Shown piece by piece: positions 1 through 12,272 of a DNA stretch of 64,000 bases. The notes below the pieces were generated by a model. That model was not told the origin of the DNA, searched no databases, and saw nothing but the letters and a program-made list of their open reading frames with translations. The stretch is from Closterium sp. Naga37s-1 (Eukaryota; Streptophyta; Zygnematophyceae; Desmidiales; Closteriaceae). The stretch covers positions 1 to 64,000 of the forward strand of contig CANJKZ010000768.1 of NCBI GenBank assembly GCA_947471745.1. The letters run 5' to 3'. Within the stretch, counting starts at the first letter, position 1; every line of letters starts with the position of its first letter. A program made the position numbers and the translations under genes.

Positions 1-2500
1 GCATGTGCAGAGAACACCGCGCACTGAACAGGGGTACGATCAATTCCCGTTACCCCAATCCCCGCGAGCCGAAGAACTCATCGACCACCTTCGCACAGCT
101 CGCGTCTTCTCGAAGATCGATCAGATAGGCGTCAACCCACCCGACTGCCCGAAACCGCCTTCCGCACCCGTTACTTATCATTCTGAATACACCGTCCATG
201 CCCTTCGGAACTGACCAACGCCCCCGCCACTTTTCAATGACCATGAATGAAGCCTTCCGCCCACTTTTAGATAAGTGCGTAATCGTAGACCTTCGACGAT
301 ATACTGATCTACAGCCCAGATAGAGCACAACATCTACGGGACATCGGAGCAGTTTTTAAAATACCGAGTGAGAACTGCCTACTTACCAAAGCCTCAAAGT
401 GTGAGTTTTCATACCAGTAGACTAGAGTTTTTAGGGCACGTTATTCAGCTGACGGAGTGGAAAACTGACCCGGAGAAAATTGCAGCGATTCAAGCATGGC
501 ACGCGCCAACCAACTTGACTGAGTTGCAGAGTTTACTGGGGTTTGTCAACTACGTGCGATGGTTCGTCCTGACATGGCGCAGTTGACTGCCCCGTTGAAC
601 GACCTGCTGAGGAAGGGGGTTGAGTACACATGGGGGGAGAAAGAGGCAAGTTGCCTTCTTGGCCCATCAAAAAATTTTTATGCTCGCCGCCCGTGCTTCA
701 CATCGCTGATCCACACCGCCCGTTCGAACTTGTCACCGACGCAAGTGACATCGATGTAGGAGTAGTACAGTTGCAGGACTTCGGGAACGGCCTTCGGCCA
801 ATTGCGTACGAGTCCCGCAAACTTCACCCGCCCGAACGCAACTACCCGATACACGAGCAGCGAGATGCTGGGCGATCGTGCACGAGTTCAAGGTGTGGCG
901 GTGCTACCTGACAGGAGCCGACGCGATAGTGCGGGAAATCATCGTGCGCCTTAGTATCTCCGCGCTCAATCGAACCTCAATCCATGACAGATGCGATGGT
1001 TGGACTATTTGGAGTCCAATCGTCACTACACCGTCACGTACATAAAGGGGGCATCGAATATCGCTGACGCCTCACTCGCCCCACTGCCGAACTTGACGCC
1101 ATCCTACTCGCCCAAACCAGCCCACTGTTAACAGGCCTATTCACCCACAAATATCGCACCGACCCATTTTTTTTACCACGTGAAATTCGCAGCAATTGAT
1201 AAAAGCTGAGGAGTATATACGTAAGGACTGGCACAAAACCACATCTGGGTACACAGCATATTCACGGTGAAGGGAACTGCTACTGCAAGAGCACAATGTC
1301 GGGGTTACATCGGGTCACTTCAGGGTAGAAAAGACGCGACATCAACTGCAGTGGTACTGCTACTGTACTGGCCGAAGCTGTTCACCGACGTACAGCACCA
1401 CGTGGGATTATCGTGCCCCACGTGCCAGGTGACGAGAGCTCGCGCAAGAAAAAGGCGGGTCAAATGCAGCCGATTCCGCCGCCCGACGCAGCGCCTGGCA
1501 GGTTAATGGATTTCGTCACTGGGTTACCTTCGAGCCTTGGTGGTAATGACGCGGTCATGGTTGTCGTTGACCGACTGAGCTGACAAAAATGGCCCATTTT
1601 GCTGCGTGCAGGAAGTAAATCTCAGTCGAAGAAACTGCTCGTATGTTCATCGTGATCGTCGCTCGCCTGCACGGGATACCAGCCACGATTATCAGCGACT
1701 GCGACACGAAGTTTACCAGCAATTTCGGAAAATCTCTGGGAGCATTTCGGGACCCGGCTACAATTCAGTTCGTCGTACCACCCCGAGACCGACGGCCAGA
1801 CGGAGCGGACGAACCAGACCATGGAGCAGCTGATTTGTGCCACGTGCGACGACCCGACAACCTAAGAGCAGCAGATGCCGCTGATCGAGTTACCTGAACT
1901 ACGGGCAAAACCCCACAGTGCTCATGACACCGAGCTCGGACAACCCGACACCATGCGCACAACAATTCGCCGAGATTGTGCAAGCTGCCCGGACGCGCGC
2001 ATCAGGACGCAATTAAAAATGCGAATGTCATCGCTAAAAGGAACGCCGACCGCCACGCTGCCTTGTGACGTACCAGTCAGGAGACTATGTACTACTCGAA
2101 CGCAGAACTTACGCCTGCCCGTCGTACCAAATCTCTGCCCGCGCTAGTGTGGCCCATTCCAGATCAGCAACATGATAACACCGGTCACCGTCCATCTCCT
2201 GTTACTGACCGACTTGTACATCAGCCCGTTGTCCCACGTCAGCCTGCTTCGCCCATACATCGCCACCTCAAGCCAACTGCCATGTCGTCGCCCGCCATGA
2301 CCGCTCTACATCGGAGCCGATCATCGACCCCGAAAAAAAATTGAGCCATCGAATTCGACACCCACGGGAATTCGGAGAAGAGAGTTCCTCGTTCGCTGGA
2401 ATGACCGCAGCCCCACAGAGGATAGCTGGTGTTCCTGGCCAACATCGAAAACCACCCTGCCCTGCAAGTGTACCTGCGAAGCCGGGGTTTCCGCGGTTAG
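1..2500 (+). mobile_element. Ty3/gypsy chromovirus remnant, unit A
   Basis: Copy of the element described at 15,085-18,185, entering the window inside reverse transcriptase. Many single-base indels break it into short frames, for example near 59, 182, 236, 286, 408 and 445. The codons around the YFDD catalytic motif (about 283-297) are also altered. Because units B and C agree with each other at these places, many of the breaks may be sequencing error rather than decay. Confidence 0.85.
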
Positions 2501-3690
2501 TTGGCAAACGAGTAGTACAAGCTGTGAGCAAAAGGCGTGAGCGAACATAAATAGCGAAGCATGCAAACGATAACGCGGTGCGGGCGAGCTAGCTAGTGTG
2601 AAGCTCGCGCGAGGTTCGGGCTAGTCCCGAAGCGTAGGCCGACTCGGCCAGTCCAGCGATGCATGGTTTGGCAAATGCAGCGCGCGAAAGTTGGCGAAGC
2701 CCCGTTAGGCAGCAACGGCGAACAACGGTTGGTCCTGTACGCGATGTTGAAGCACGCGGTAAGGGAATGTCGAAAAAACTCCTTACACTACCCCTCCTCG
2801 CTACCTCGGATACAGTGCACCCGTAACATGTAGTAAGAAAACCATCAGGTTCTTGTCATTCTGCTAAGCATCTCAATTCTCTTCCCAACAACCACAACCT
2901 GATTAGACAAACACATGGTTTCGTCCAGATGATCGAAATTGGGAATAGGTGCAATCTAAGCGCTTAGTGGACGTTCATCAACCTTCGTTACAACGACAGA
3001 GTACGTCATTGGCGCTAGGTTGGGTGAGCGCAACGCTGCTTTCTCACGTGAATCGTCTCTTATTTTGAGAAAGTCAAAGGTGCATGGGTCGGATTTATAT
3101 GGTTTAGCCAACAAACAACGCACTTATCCGTGCCTCACCTGAAGTTTGGTGTGCAGCCTCAATAGCAAGATGTGGGACTTGAAGATGGTTGGTGTGCCTA
3201 CCATCGGCTGCCCCCGTCTCCTTGAAGCCACCCACCTTCCTCAACCCACATTTTTTCACTTTTCTTCCCGCTAATTTGCCTCCTGGCCAATTATCTGATT
3301 GAGTCTACGTAGTATAATCATGGTTTCCATCGTAATGCATTGTACAGATAGACCAAATCTTAGTGTTCTCCTATACCTGCCTTTCCACCTCTTCATCTTG
3401 CTTCATACTTAAACTTCTCCTGCTCCTGCTGTAAAAAATGCTCCTGCTGTAATTGATGCTTCTACAGCTTCTGCTGCTTCCACCGGCCACTCCCAGAAGC
3501 CCCTCTCTCAATCTCCCATCACCTTACTAGCAACACATCCAGCACCATAGAAACAAAATTTCAACATCTTACAAGCTCACCTTCAGCATCATACAAACAA
3601 ATACGGTACCCAGCATCTTACAAGCACACATTCAGCATCGTGGATACTATTTCCCAACATCTCAGCACCGTTTAGTCGCATAGAAGCAAG
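2501..3690. other. No gene seen, unit A
   Basis: Between the gypsy remnant and the solo LTR. Only short frames occur. From about 3,540 onward there are loose repeats of a motif meaning 'CAGCATCTTACAAGCACAC', which resume after the solo LTR (4,261-4,430), so the LTR landed inside this repeat field. Equivalent stretches: 18,186-19,364 and 33,856-35,034. Confidence 0.6.
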
Positions 3691-4260
3691 TGTTGGAGGT
3701 GGCGTGTGTTGGAAGCAAGGTGGTGGTGGGGCGATTGATATGCCCCCAACCCACCGAGTGTGTTTCTTCTAGGTGCTCAAGATTGAGCAAGCTAGAAGTT
3801 TCGTGAAGGTGCAGGTTGACTTCGGAGGACTTGCACTTCGGTGCCACATGGCAACTCAAGAACAATCGAGACTGAAGAAGAATTCGGTTCGGTGAAATTC
3901 GAGTGTCGAATTTCACCCCTTCGAAATGTTACTCGAACATTCGCGAGTGTAGCGGTTCGAGGTTACTTGTGCGACTCGATCTTGTTTGCATGCTATAAAT
4001 CTGTTTTCTTTGTATTGCATGAAATCATACTGATCACATAGTGAAATTCAGAGTTCTTTGTAACAAGGTACATTCGAACACAAATTCCAGAGAGCTTCTA
4101 TACTTGCATTCAAGAGCACCACCCAACACGTGAACGCCTATATCTCGGCGGATACTTAGGCGATCGACGTGTGTGACGGCTCGTTGGAAAGCTAAGACAG
4201 AGCTCTATCGTTTAGAACAACTCCCAGTTCCTGCAAAGTAGAGGAGAGTCCTTTACAACA
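3691..4260 (+). mobile_element. Solo LTR, unit A
   Basis: Copy of the solo LTR described at 19,365-19,933. It starts TGTTGG and ends CAACA. The left target duplication GCAAG ends at 3,690. The right one sits at 4,262-4,266 after one extra T that the other two units lack. Confidence 0.8.
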
Positions 4261-4600
4261 TGCAAGTACCGTTCCCAGCATCTGTACAAGCATGTAGAAG
4301 CAAAATGCAAGATTTGACAAGCAAAAAGAAACCCAGCATCATACAAAAATAAACCCAGCATCTTACAAGCACACAATCAGCATTGGGTGAAAACAAATAC
4401 ACAGCATCTTACAAACGAGTCTAACCCGAAATGAAACTCATCTTCTTGATCCTGAATCTCCTGCGCCCCTATACCCCAGATTCTTTTCTGTGCTTTGCTG
4501 CTCCACGTCTACCGCTTCTACATTTCCCGGTCAGCCTTGCCTGGTTTCGCTGCAGGCCAACAATTTCCTGCTACGGCACACTCGCTTGGTACGGCTGCTT

Positions 4601-5683
<1,083 letters not shown>

Positions 5684-5798
5684 ACTGACGAACGCTTTTG
5701 GATCGGGGTTGATTTCAACTGCTCGAGTAATATACAAAGGCGATAAGTGCACTGTGTGGTTCTAGAGTTACTGCTGAAGAGGAACTGCGGAAAGGCTC

Positions 5799-6020
5799 AT
5801 TTTATGTGACAGCCCAGGTCCTACCAGGAATGAAGTCGTGCGGTTGAGAGCTGATGTGCGTCCACCTTCACTACCTCACCCATTCCCATAAGCCATCGAG
5901 GCGCAATAATGCAAAATTTGTGAGGGAAATCCTCCAATCCCCTCTCTCATTCCAATTATGCAATGCTCGAGCGCCAATCAGACCACGCACAACGCGGCGA
6001 ACGGAATAATGCGAGGAACG
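5799..6020 (-). promoter_or_regulatory. Alpha upstream region, unit A
   Basis: TATA-like CATAAAAT on the minus strand at 5,799-5,806, about 116 nt before the start codon. Farther out are an inverted CCAAT box (about 5,972), a block at about 5,907-5,942 resembling one upstream of beta, and an ACGCGGCGAA element followed by AATAATGC near 5,992-6,018. Functional role is inferred from position and paralogue conservation. Confidence 0.4.
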
Positions 6021-6922
6021 ATGACAGCTATTTGACTGGCGAGAATGAATTCGCCGACGAGTCGAATATTCGCGAAAACCAAACACGCGCCATCTCGTGG
6101 CCGTACAAAATTCGCCGGACCTGGTAAACACTTTGACGAAACTTTCTCGCGTTTCGGAGCAAGAGGTGGTAACTTGGCTCTCTTCACTCCCATCCCTTAC
6201 CAGTACCCCCGCTTACCCAAGCAAGCACCTATCATTTCTGTGATCACTGTACTGAGTTGCATAAAAGAAAACAAAGCTACAATAGAACATGCTTTACAGT
6301 CTACCACCCGTGAGTAATGTTGTCAAATTCATCCGAAGATTAGGGTGGTACAAAAATTTCACCAGATGCTTTTCACGGACACTCGCTTTGGGCTGAAATA
6401 TGTTGATGCTACCATAAGCACCCAGGCCCCCAAAAGTCAGCGTTTTGACACTGAGAAAGCACTCAATGGAGAAGTTGCACACTGAAATGGAGGCCTGGCA
6501 CACCGGAAGCATAACTTGCCTCCCGCAACCCTTTCCCAGACCTACCGTCTCCCCCTCCACCCTCCCCCCCCCCCCCTCCTCCCCCCTCCGGCCCCGTCCC
6601 ACATAGTCTCCCAAACCTTCCATTTAGTATCGCCACCTGGCGAGAGAGCTAATCACCTACAGGGCCTCATCGAGTTGTCCGCATAAGTGATGACATGGCG
6701 CTTTGAGTGCTGATGCAGCTCCGGATAGCCTCATGCAAAGAAACTGCGGGTAGTATTACATAGTACAAGATGCTATTACAAGGAGTGTCACAAACAGCTT
6801 AGGAAAACGTGCATTTGTCCCCAGATGTCTCACAACCCTGCTCTATGTTACAGTTTGGCTACAGCCTAAACACCATGTGACCACCCGCATTGTATACCAC
6901 TAATCCGTTTCATTCAGAAATT

Positions 6923-7939
6923 CTAACCAACCGTGGGAGCTCTCTGGACGATCCCAGCATTGTCTACGTAGATGAGAACGCGATTCTCTCGAAAGTCCGT
7001 GGTCATCATAAACCCACTCGGAATGACGGAAACGGTCCACGAAGGCGGCACAGCGGCTTTGATATGCTTGAGAGCCTTCTCTCCCTTCATCCCCACCACC
7101 TCGGGCCAGGAGGTTTTGCTGCGAACGGAAGGAATCAAACAGCGTTACACCAAAAAAATGCATATATGATACACTGTGGTCATCACAGCCCCACTCGAAA
7201 CGACGGCAAAGCTACAGTGTGGGGGCACAGAGGCCAGCATCTGCTTGCGTGCTGACTCTCCCGTCACCCCAGGCCAGAAATTCTTGCTGGCGGGATGACG
7301 AGACGGCGGCGGAGGGGAACGAGCAGCATTTCAAGAAACATGGCATGATTGAAAAAACGTCTCAAAAAAACATATGCATGGAGAGAAATAACATTGATAG
7401 GGATTACTAATAAAACAACAACAGCCATCTACCTTGTATCGGAGGCGATCTGCTGCGTCTTCGGCCTCGGCTTCTTCCGCTGCTGCTGCTGCTTCAGGGT
7501 TGTCAGCATCTGTCTGCCGATCTGCCTCAGCGTCGGAATCTGCTGCCCCTGCTGCTGCAGTTTGCGCGGAAGGGTAGCGTCTTCAAAGAGCAAGGGGAAT
7601 TGCGCGTCGCCCGAGTCGCCAGGAGCGGAGAGAGCCTGCTCGAACGACGACTGGAGTGCGACTCCGGCCGCCCAAGGGGATCGGGAAGAGAATTGGGGTA
7701 AAATTTATATACAAGTTAAATCTCGGGGGACGCGGAATGGAACGTAATAGTCGTGAGGCACGGAAGAGGCAAGGTTAACACGTTCGTCGGGGCTGAACGT
7801 GGTGAAGGACGGCGGGGAGAAATGATCGTGACTTACTTTGACCGTGCTCGCCATCAGTTAGAAGCCGCCCCCGACTCGCTCCTTCGCTGTCACGCGGTCC
7901 GCAAGACAAGACCAGCACCAGGAGAAACCCGAGCAGCAT
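6923..7939 (-). CDS. Beta gene, secreted potato-inhibitor-I protein, unit A
   Basis: Same gene as the unit B copy at 22,594-23,610, with exon 1 at 7,837-7,939, exon 2 at 7,433-7,667 and exon 3 at 6,923-7,118. The three exons sum to 534 nt, an intact 177-residue frame. The 3' splice site expected before exon 2 reads GG instead of AG, as in every copy. This copy lies outside the indel-rich part of unit A and appears intact otherwise. Confidence 0.7.
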
Positions 7940-8070
7940 ACTGACGAAATCTCACTAGCACGAGGCTAAATCAACAGGTGGAGTAGTAGAAAGGGTCAAA
8001 TTGCGCACTGTGTGGTTTTAGAGTTGTGGCTTGTAGAAGTAAATGGTGAAGAGGAACTGTGAGAAGTCTC

Positions 8071-8275
8071 TTTTTTATGCCAGAGCTGAGGGGAAACGCT
8101 GGAAGTGTGGTTGTGAGCTGATGAGACCAGCCCATCCCGTCTTATTGCACTGAATTATATGGGGTCCCATAATGCAAATTTTGGAGGGCAATCATCCAAT
8201 CAAATTCTTCTTCCATTGAGCAGTTCCCGTAAGCCAATCACAGCACTCGGTACGCGGCGAAATTAATAATGCAAC
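8071..8275 (-). promoter_or_regulatory. Beta upstream region, unit A
   Basis: TATA-like CATAAAAAA on the minus strand at 8,071-8,079, about 132 nt before the start codon. Farther out are a block at 8,166-8,200 similar to the alpha block (ATAATGCAAA then GAGGG and a CCAAT-like core), a second CCAAT box near 8,236, and the ACGCGGCGAA/AATAATGC element near 8,252-8,275. Units A and B differ by one substitution in the first block. Confidence 0.4.
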
Positions 8276-9033
8276 GCACGCCGCGAGCTGATTGGATAAC
8301 GACAACTTTTGTCGAAAAACGATTTCTCGCGAAATTCAAACCGGTGTCGTCTCGAAGTCTAAGTCGCTGTCGCCCGACTTGAGTAGCATTCAGGCGGATT
8401 TTCGACGCGATAAAAACGGACGTTGTACCCTGGTATACCCCGCCGCAATCATAACGACTCTTCCAGTCGTCACTGTATTGTGTTACATAAATGAACAACA
8501 AAAACTCTTTTACATCCACTGCCTAACTCAAAACCATTCTGGTGCTCTTCAGCACACCCAGTAGTGCCTAAGCCTCTTTGTTTCCCCATAGTGCACTCAC
8601 GTCAAGTGGGGTCCCTCCTCATACTAAGCAGTCCATTGTGTTCACTTAGAAAATAAACGTCCGAGTCTCTAACAAACTGGGAAAGGAAACCTATGCTAAG
8701 CCTGGTAGAGTCGTTTGTGCACGTTTGGTAGTCCGTCACGGTTAGAATGGATAGCATCTTTCCTGGCGCCAGAAATTATTTATTTTCACCACGTCAAGTG
8801 GCACTTGCAACCCAAGAAAGCGAATCATACAAACAAGCAAACTGCATCGTACAAACAAACAAAGCCACTCTACCCCTCATGCACCTCTCTGAACCTTCAC
8901 TCCAGCCTCTTCTACGGAATCACACACCGCGCAACCGATCCTGCCTCTCCAGCTCCGCCGCCATATCCTGCTGCTCTTGAGGCGTCTCAAAGGCAAACAA
9001 AGCCATCCTACATCATACACCTCTCTGAACATG

Positions 9034-9817
9034 CTACGGAATCCTGCCGTGCAAACGATCCTGCCTTTCCAGCTCCGCCTCCATATCCTGCTGGTACTGA
9101 TTATACCTATCCTGAGCATACTGCTCATCCAGCGCCTTCTTGTCCGCCTGGATCCACGCTTCGAGGGCCGCCTGATCGTCGGCTATTTTCTGCGCTTCCG
9201 ACTTCTCCGTCGCAGACTGCTGCCCCTCCGTCCCCTGCTGCTGCCCCTCCGCCGGCTGCTGCACCACTGCAGGCTGCTGCACCGCCGCCGGCTGCTGCAC
9301 CTGCGCGGCAGGCTTCACCACGGCCGGGACCGGCCGCCGTGTCGGCACCGGCTTCTGCTGTGGCAGCGTCACCGGCTTCTGCGGCACCGGCTTCTGTTTC
9401 GGCACCCTCTGCTGCTGCAGTTTACGCTCAAGTGGGGCATCTGAGACGAGCGGGGGGATGTTCGAGTCGCCAGAGTAGCCAGTCACGGAAATTGTCTGCC
9501 CGATCGAAGATTGCTGTACTACGATTCCACCTGTAAGGAAAGATTGGGGAGAGATTTGGGAGAGGCTCAGCTGAAAAAAAAATGAAAATTCGAAGTGCCA
9601 AGCTACGTGAGCACAGGAAGAGGCAATGATTAGGACGCTATGATGCGTCGGCGAGAAAAGAAAAGTCACTCATTTTTTCAGGCTGCATTATTCGCCTTCG
9701 TTATGAACTCGTCTTACGTCGATCGTTCAGGTCGCTTAAGAGTCTACGCGCCTGAAATCCTTCGCTGACCAGCGGTCCGCAAGAGAAGACAAGAACGAGG
9801 AGAAATCCCAGCAACAT
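9034..9817 (-). CDS. Gamma gene, secreted Gln/Pro-rich protein, unit A
   Basis: Same gene as the unit B copy at 24,705-25,488, with exon 1 at 9,718-9,817 and exon 2 at 9,034-9,530. This copy encodes Asn where B and C encode Lys, in the GDS(N/K)IPP segment near 9,456. Downstream (8,880-9,033) lies a second partial copy of the C-terminal coding stretch ending in a variant of ELERQDRL. Confidence 0.65.
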
Positions 9818-9924
9818 TTTGACAAGCTTCGATGGGTACTAGCTCGGGATGATTTAAAAGCGAGGTCGGTTTGTTCAAAAGCAGAAAGGGTTTGCTGGCT
9901 GATAGAGTCTGAGTCAGAACTTCG

Positions 9925-10066
9925 AAATTTATGGTGCAGAGTAACGAGTTTCAGGGGTGGTGGTAGTCCCTGACCACCGCATGTTTGCTTCCATTCAGCT
10001 CAAATCGAGCTCAATCGCGCTTCGTGAATTATGGGAGGCCCAATAATTCGTGAGATATTGGTTACT
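9925..10066 (-). promoter_or_regulatory. Gamma upstream region, unit A
   Basis: TATA-like CATAAATTT on the minus strand at 9,925-9,933, about 112 nt before the gamma start, a spacing like alpha and beta. A CCAATAATTCGTGAG stretch at about 10,036-10,066 resembles the start of the block shared by the alpha and beta upstream regions. Confidence 0.35.
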
Positions 10067-12272
10067 GAACGTACATATGTGATTTGTTTTGCGAAATACG
10101 TTGTGCTTTCTTTCTCGAGCTGGTCGCCCGCCCGTACTTTCCCATTCTTTTAAATAGCAAGCCGAGTGTCAAGAGTTTTTTATGTGGTTGTTTAGGCAAC
10201 AAATCCTTGACAGATGGGTATGTTGATAAAGTCAGAAACCGGTTTCTTCACAGGGTCGCAGTTTGAGTCCTCCTCAGTAAAACATCAGAAAGAAAGAAAA
10301 AAAAAAACCGAAACAGCAGAAAAACGTGCATTTTTTGGCTCGATCTCATCGGAACGATACATTCACGAAATTTTCTGATTCCAGAGAATCGTTTTGTCAA
10401 GGAAAACAAAACATGGCAAAAGTTTTCATTGTTATCGCAACTTCTCACGGGAACATGCAGACCCAGCAAACATTCGGTGTGTGAGTAGCTTTAATGTAAA
10501 TGTGGATGTAGTGATTCGCTGATGAAAGGAAATCTAGTTACGACAGAAAATATGAGCAAAAATAGCGTTGACTAGGAAGTTCTCCCGAATTGACCCAAAA
10601 ATTCATTACTCGGCCACCAATCGCAGGACCTGCGACGCGGAGGACTGAATTATGGAAGTCTCCGTGCGAAGTGCTTGACCTGAAATTCGCCAACGTTCTC
10701 GATTGATCGCAAAATATACTGGTTTCATCTCGCGAACTCTCTACTCAACACGTTTGGGGAGGGACTTTATGACCTGGTTACAATGGCTGACCTTCGTTCC
10801 CCTTCATACCACCAGTTCATTGTTCTGTATATCTATGTACACCTCCTGAGACAAGTGCATCGAATATACTTTAGATTTATCACCATGTTAGCTTCACTTT
10901 CACCAGACATTTACCTACATACCGCTCACCCAAAAATCTCCCTGCATTACACCATTCAACATTGCAACTAATTAGAGAGTGCTCTGCAATTACTCTTGCA
11001 TTCACGTTCACTCCAAAGCCTACATGCAACCACCTGGGAATGAACACATGAGTGTAAACAGCATCTATAATTAGTGCAACCATCGCCCCTATGTCTCTAA
11101 TTCCTTAGTTGGCAGCGTTTTTGGCCTCAAAGGTCTAGAAAAATTTGGGAGATGGCAGAATGGTTCCCATTGTTGAATGAAACCAGAACATTCGCACCTT
11201 TGGCCTAGTTGCTGTGCGTAGCAATCTAGTTTCTGTTTAGAAAAGATTGACTACATCACATGCAAGGTTTGCTAGTGCACAGGCAGGTCGACCGCCAGCA
11301 CGACAAAGTTGTTGACCTACCAACGTAGCAAGTTTGCGGCCCGCCAACGCAGCTCGTGTACGACTTGCCAACGCTGCATAATGGCGGTCTGCCAACGGTG
11401 AACCCGCGCGGCTTGCCAACGCTGCACCCGCGCGGCTTGCCAAGATTGCATCCGCAGTTGATTGTAAGCGTATGTGCAAGCACCTACTTCGCAGGTGCTT
11501 GTAGACAGTTACGCACGACGTGCACTATCGAGCACATTGCGCAGGTGCCAGGTCGGCCACATGCAGACGGTTGCACCTGACTAGCCACGTCGACCACGTG
11601 CTGCCATGTCGGTCGACTTCGCCACAGCAACCTCGACGACGTTCGCGCACCTCCGCAGAACCTCGTCGACCGGGTAACCCTGCAGGTTGATGACATTCGT
11701 CATCGTAGGTCGACGACCTTCGTCGTTGCGGGTCGACGACCTTCATCGACCACCTCGGTCGACATTCCAAAATGTCAGCTCCTCATTGGTCGAAATTAGG
11801 GCACATTCGAATTTCTGGCCAAAATTCGCATGTGCATTCTCGAGGGTGCGCAGGGTCAGACGCGACCCTGCGCCGATGAACACCCGCGAACCTCTGCACC
11901 AGCTGCTCCAATTGCACATGTGCACAAGGCACTTGCGTTGCACTCGCGGATGCTTCAGTTACTCTTGCATGAGTTTTTTAATATACCTCGTGTACAGGCA
12001 ACCCTTCACCCAACCTGCGCTGAAGCTCCAAATCTCGCATACTGCAGAAGGTCGGCTGCATCTCCCACACACCCGACCACCAAGTCAGTTTTTCCCAGGC
12101 GAGGGCGGGGCCAACTTCCTTCAACACTCCCCTGCCACGCTCACGCTTGGGCACCCTACGCACAAGGTCCACCCAGAACCCAAGGGATAGAATACACGGG
12201 GAAAATTCGTCGGCGTGCACACAATACACAACACGCCGGTCACCGCACCAGCCGTGTAGAAGGGCACAGCAC
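10067..12272. other. Repeat-rich non-coding DNA, unit A
   Basis: No gene recognised; frames are short and overlap on both strands. At 11,340-11,455 there are imperfect direct repeats of about 22 bp (CGCGGCTTGCCAACGCTGCA type). At 11,477-11,501 a perfect 9-bp stem (CAAGCACCT/AGGTGCTTG) encloses a 7-base loop. At 11,580-11,770 short GTCGAC-centred palindromes recur. The stretch next to 12,272 may include the copia 3' end, whose LTR limits I could not fix. Equivalents: 25,738-27,942 and 40,401-42,484. Confidence 0.6.

Noticed and set aside
8715..9536. 273-residue plus-strand frame rich in Ala and Pro (also at 24,386-25,207)
   Set aside because: It is the antisense of gamma exon 2 and its flank; the minus frame has the signal peptide, splice sites and paralogues.
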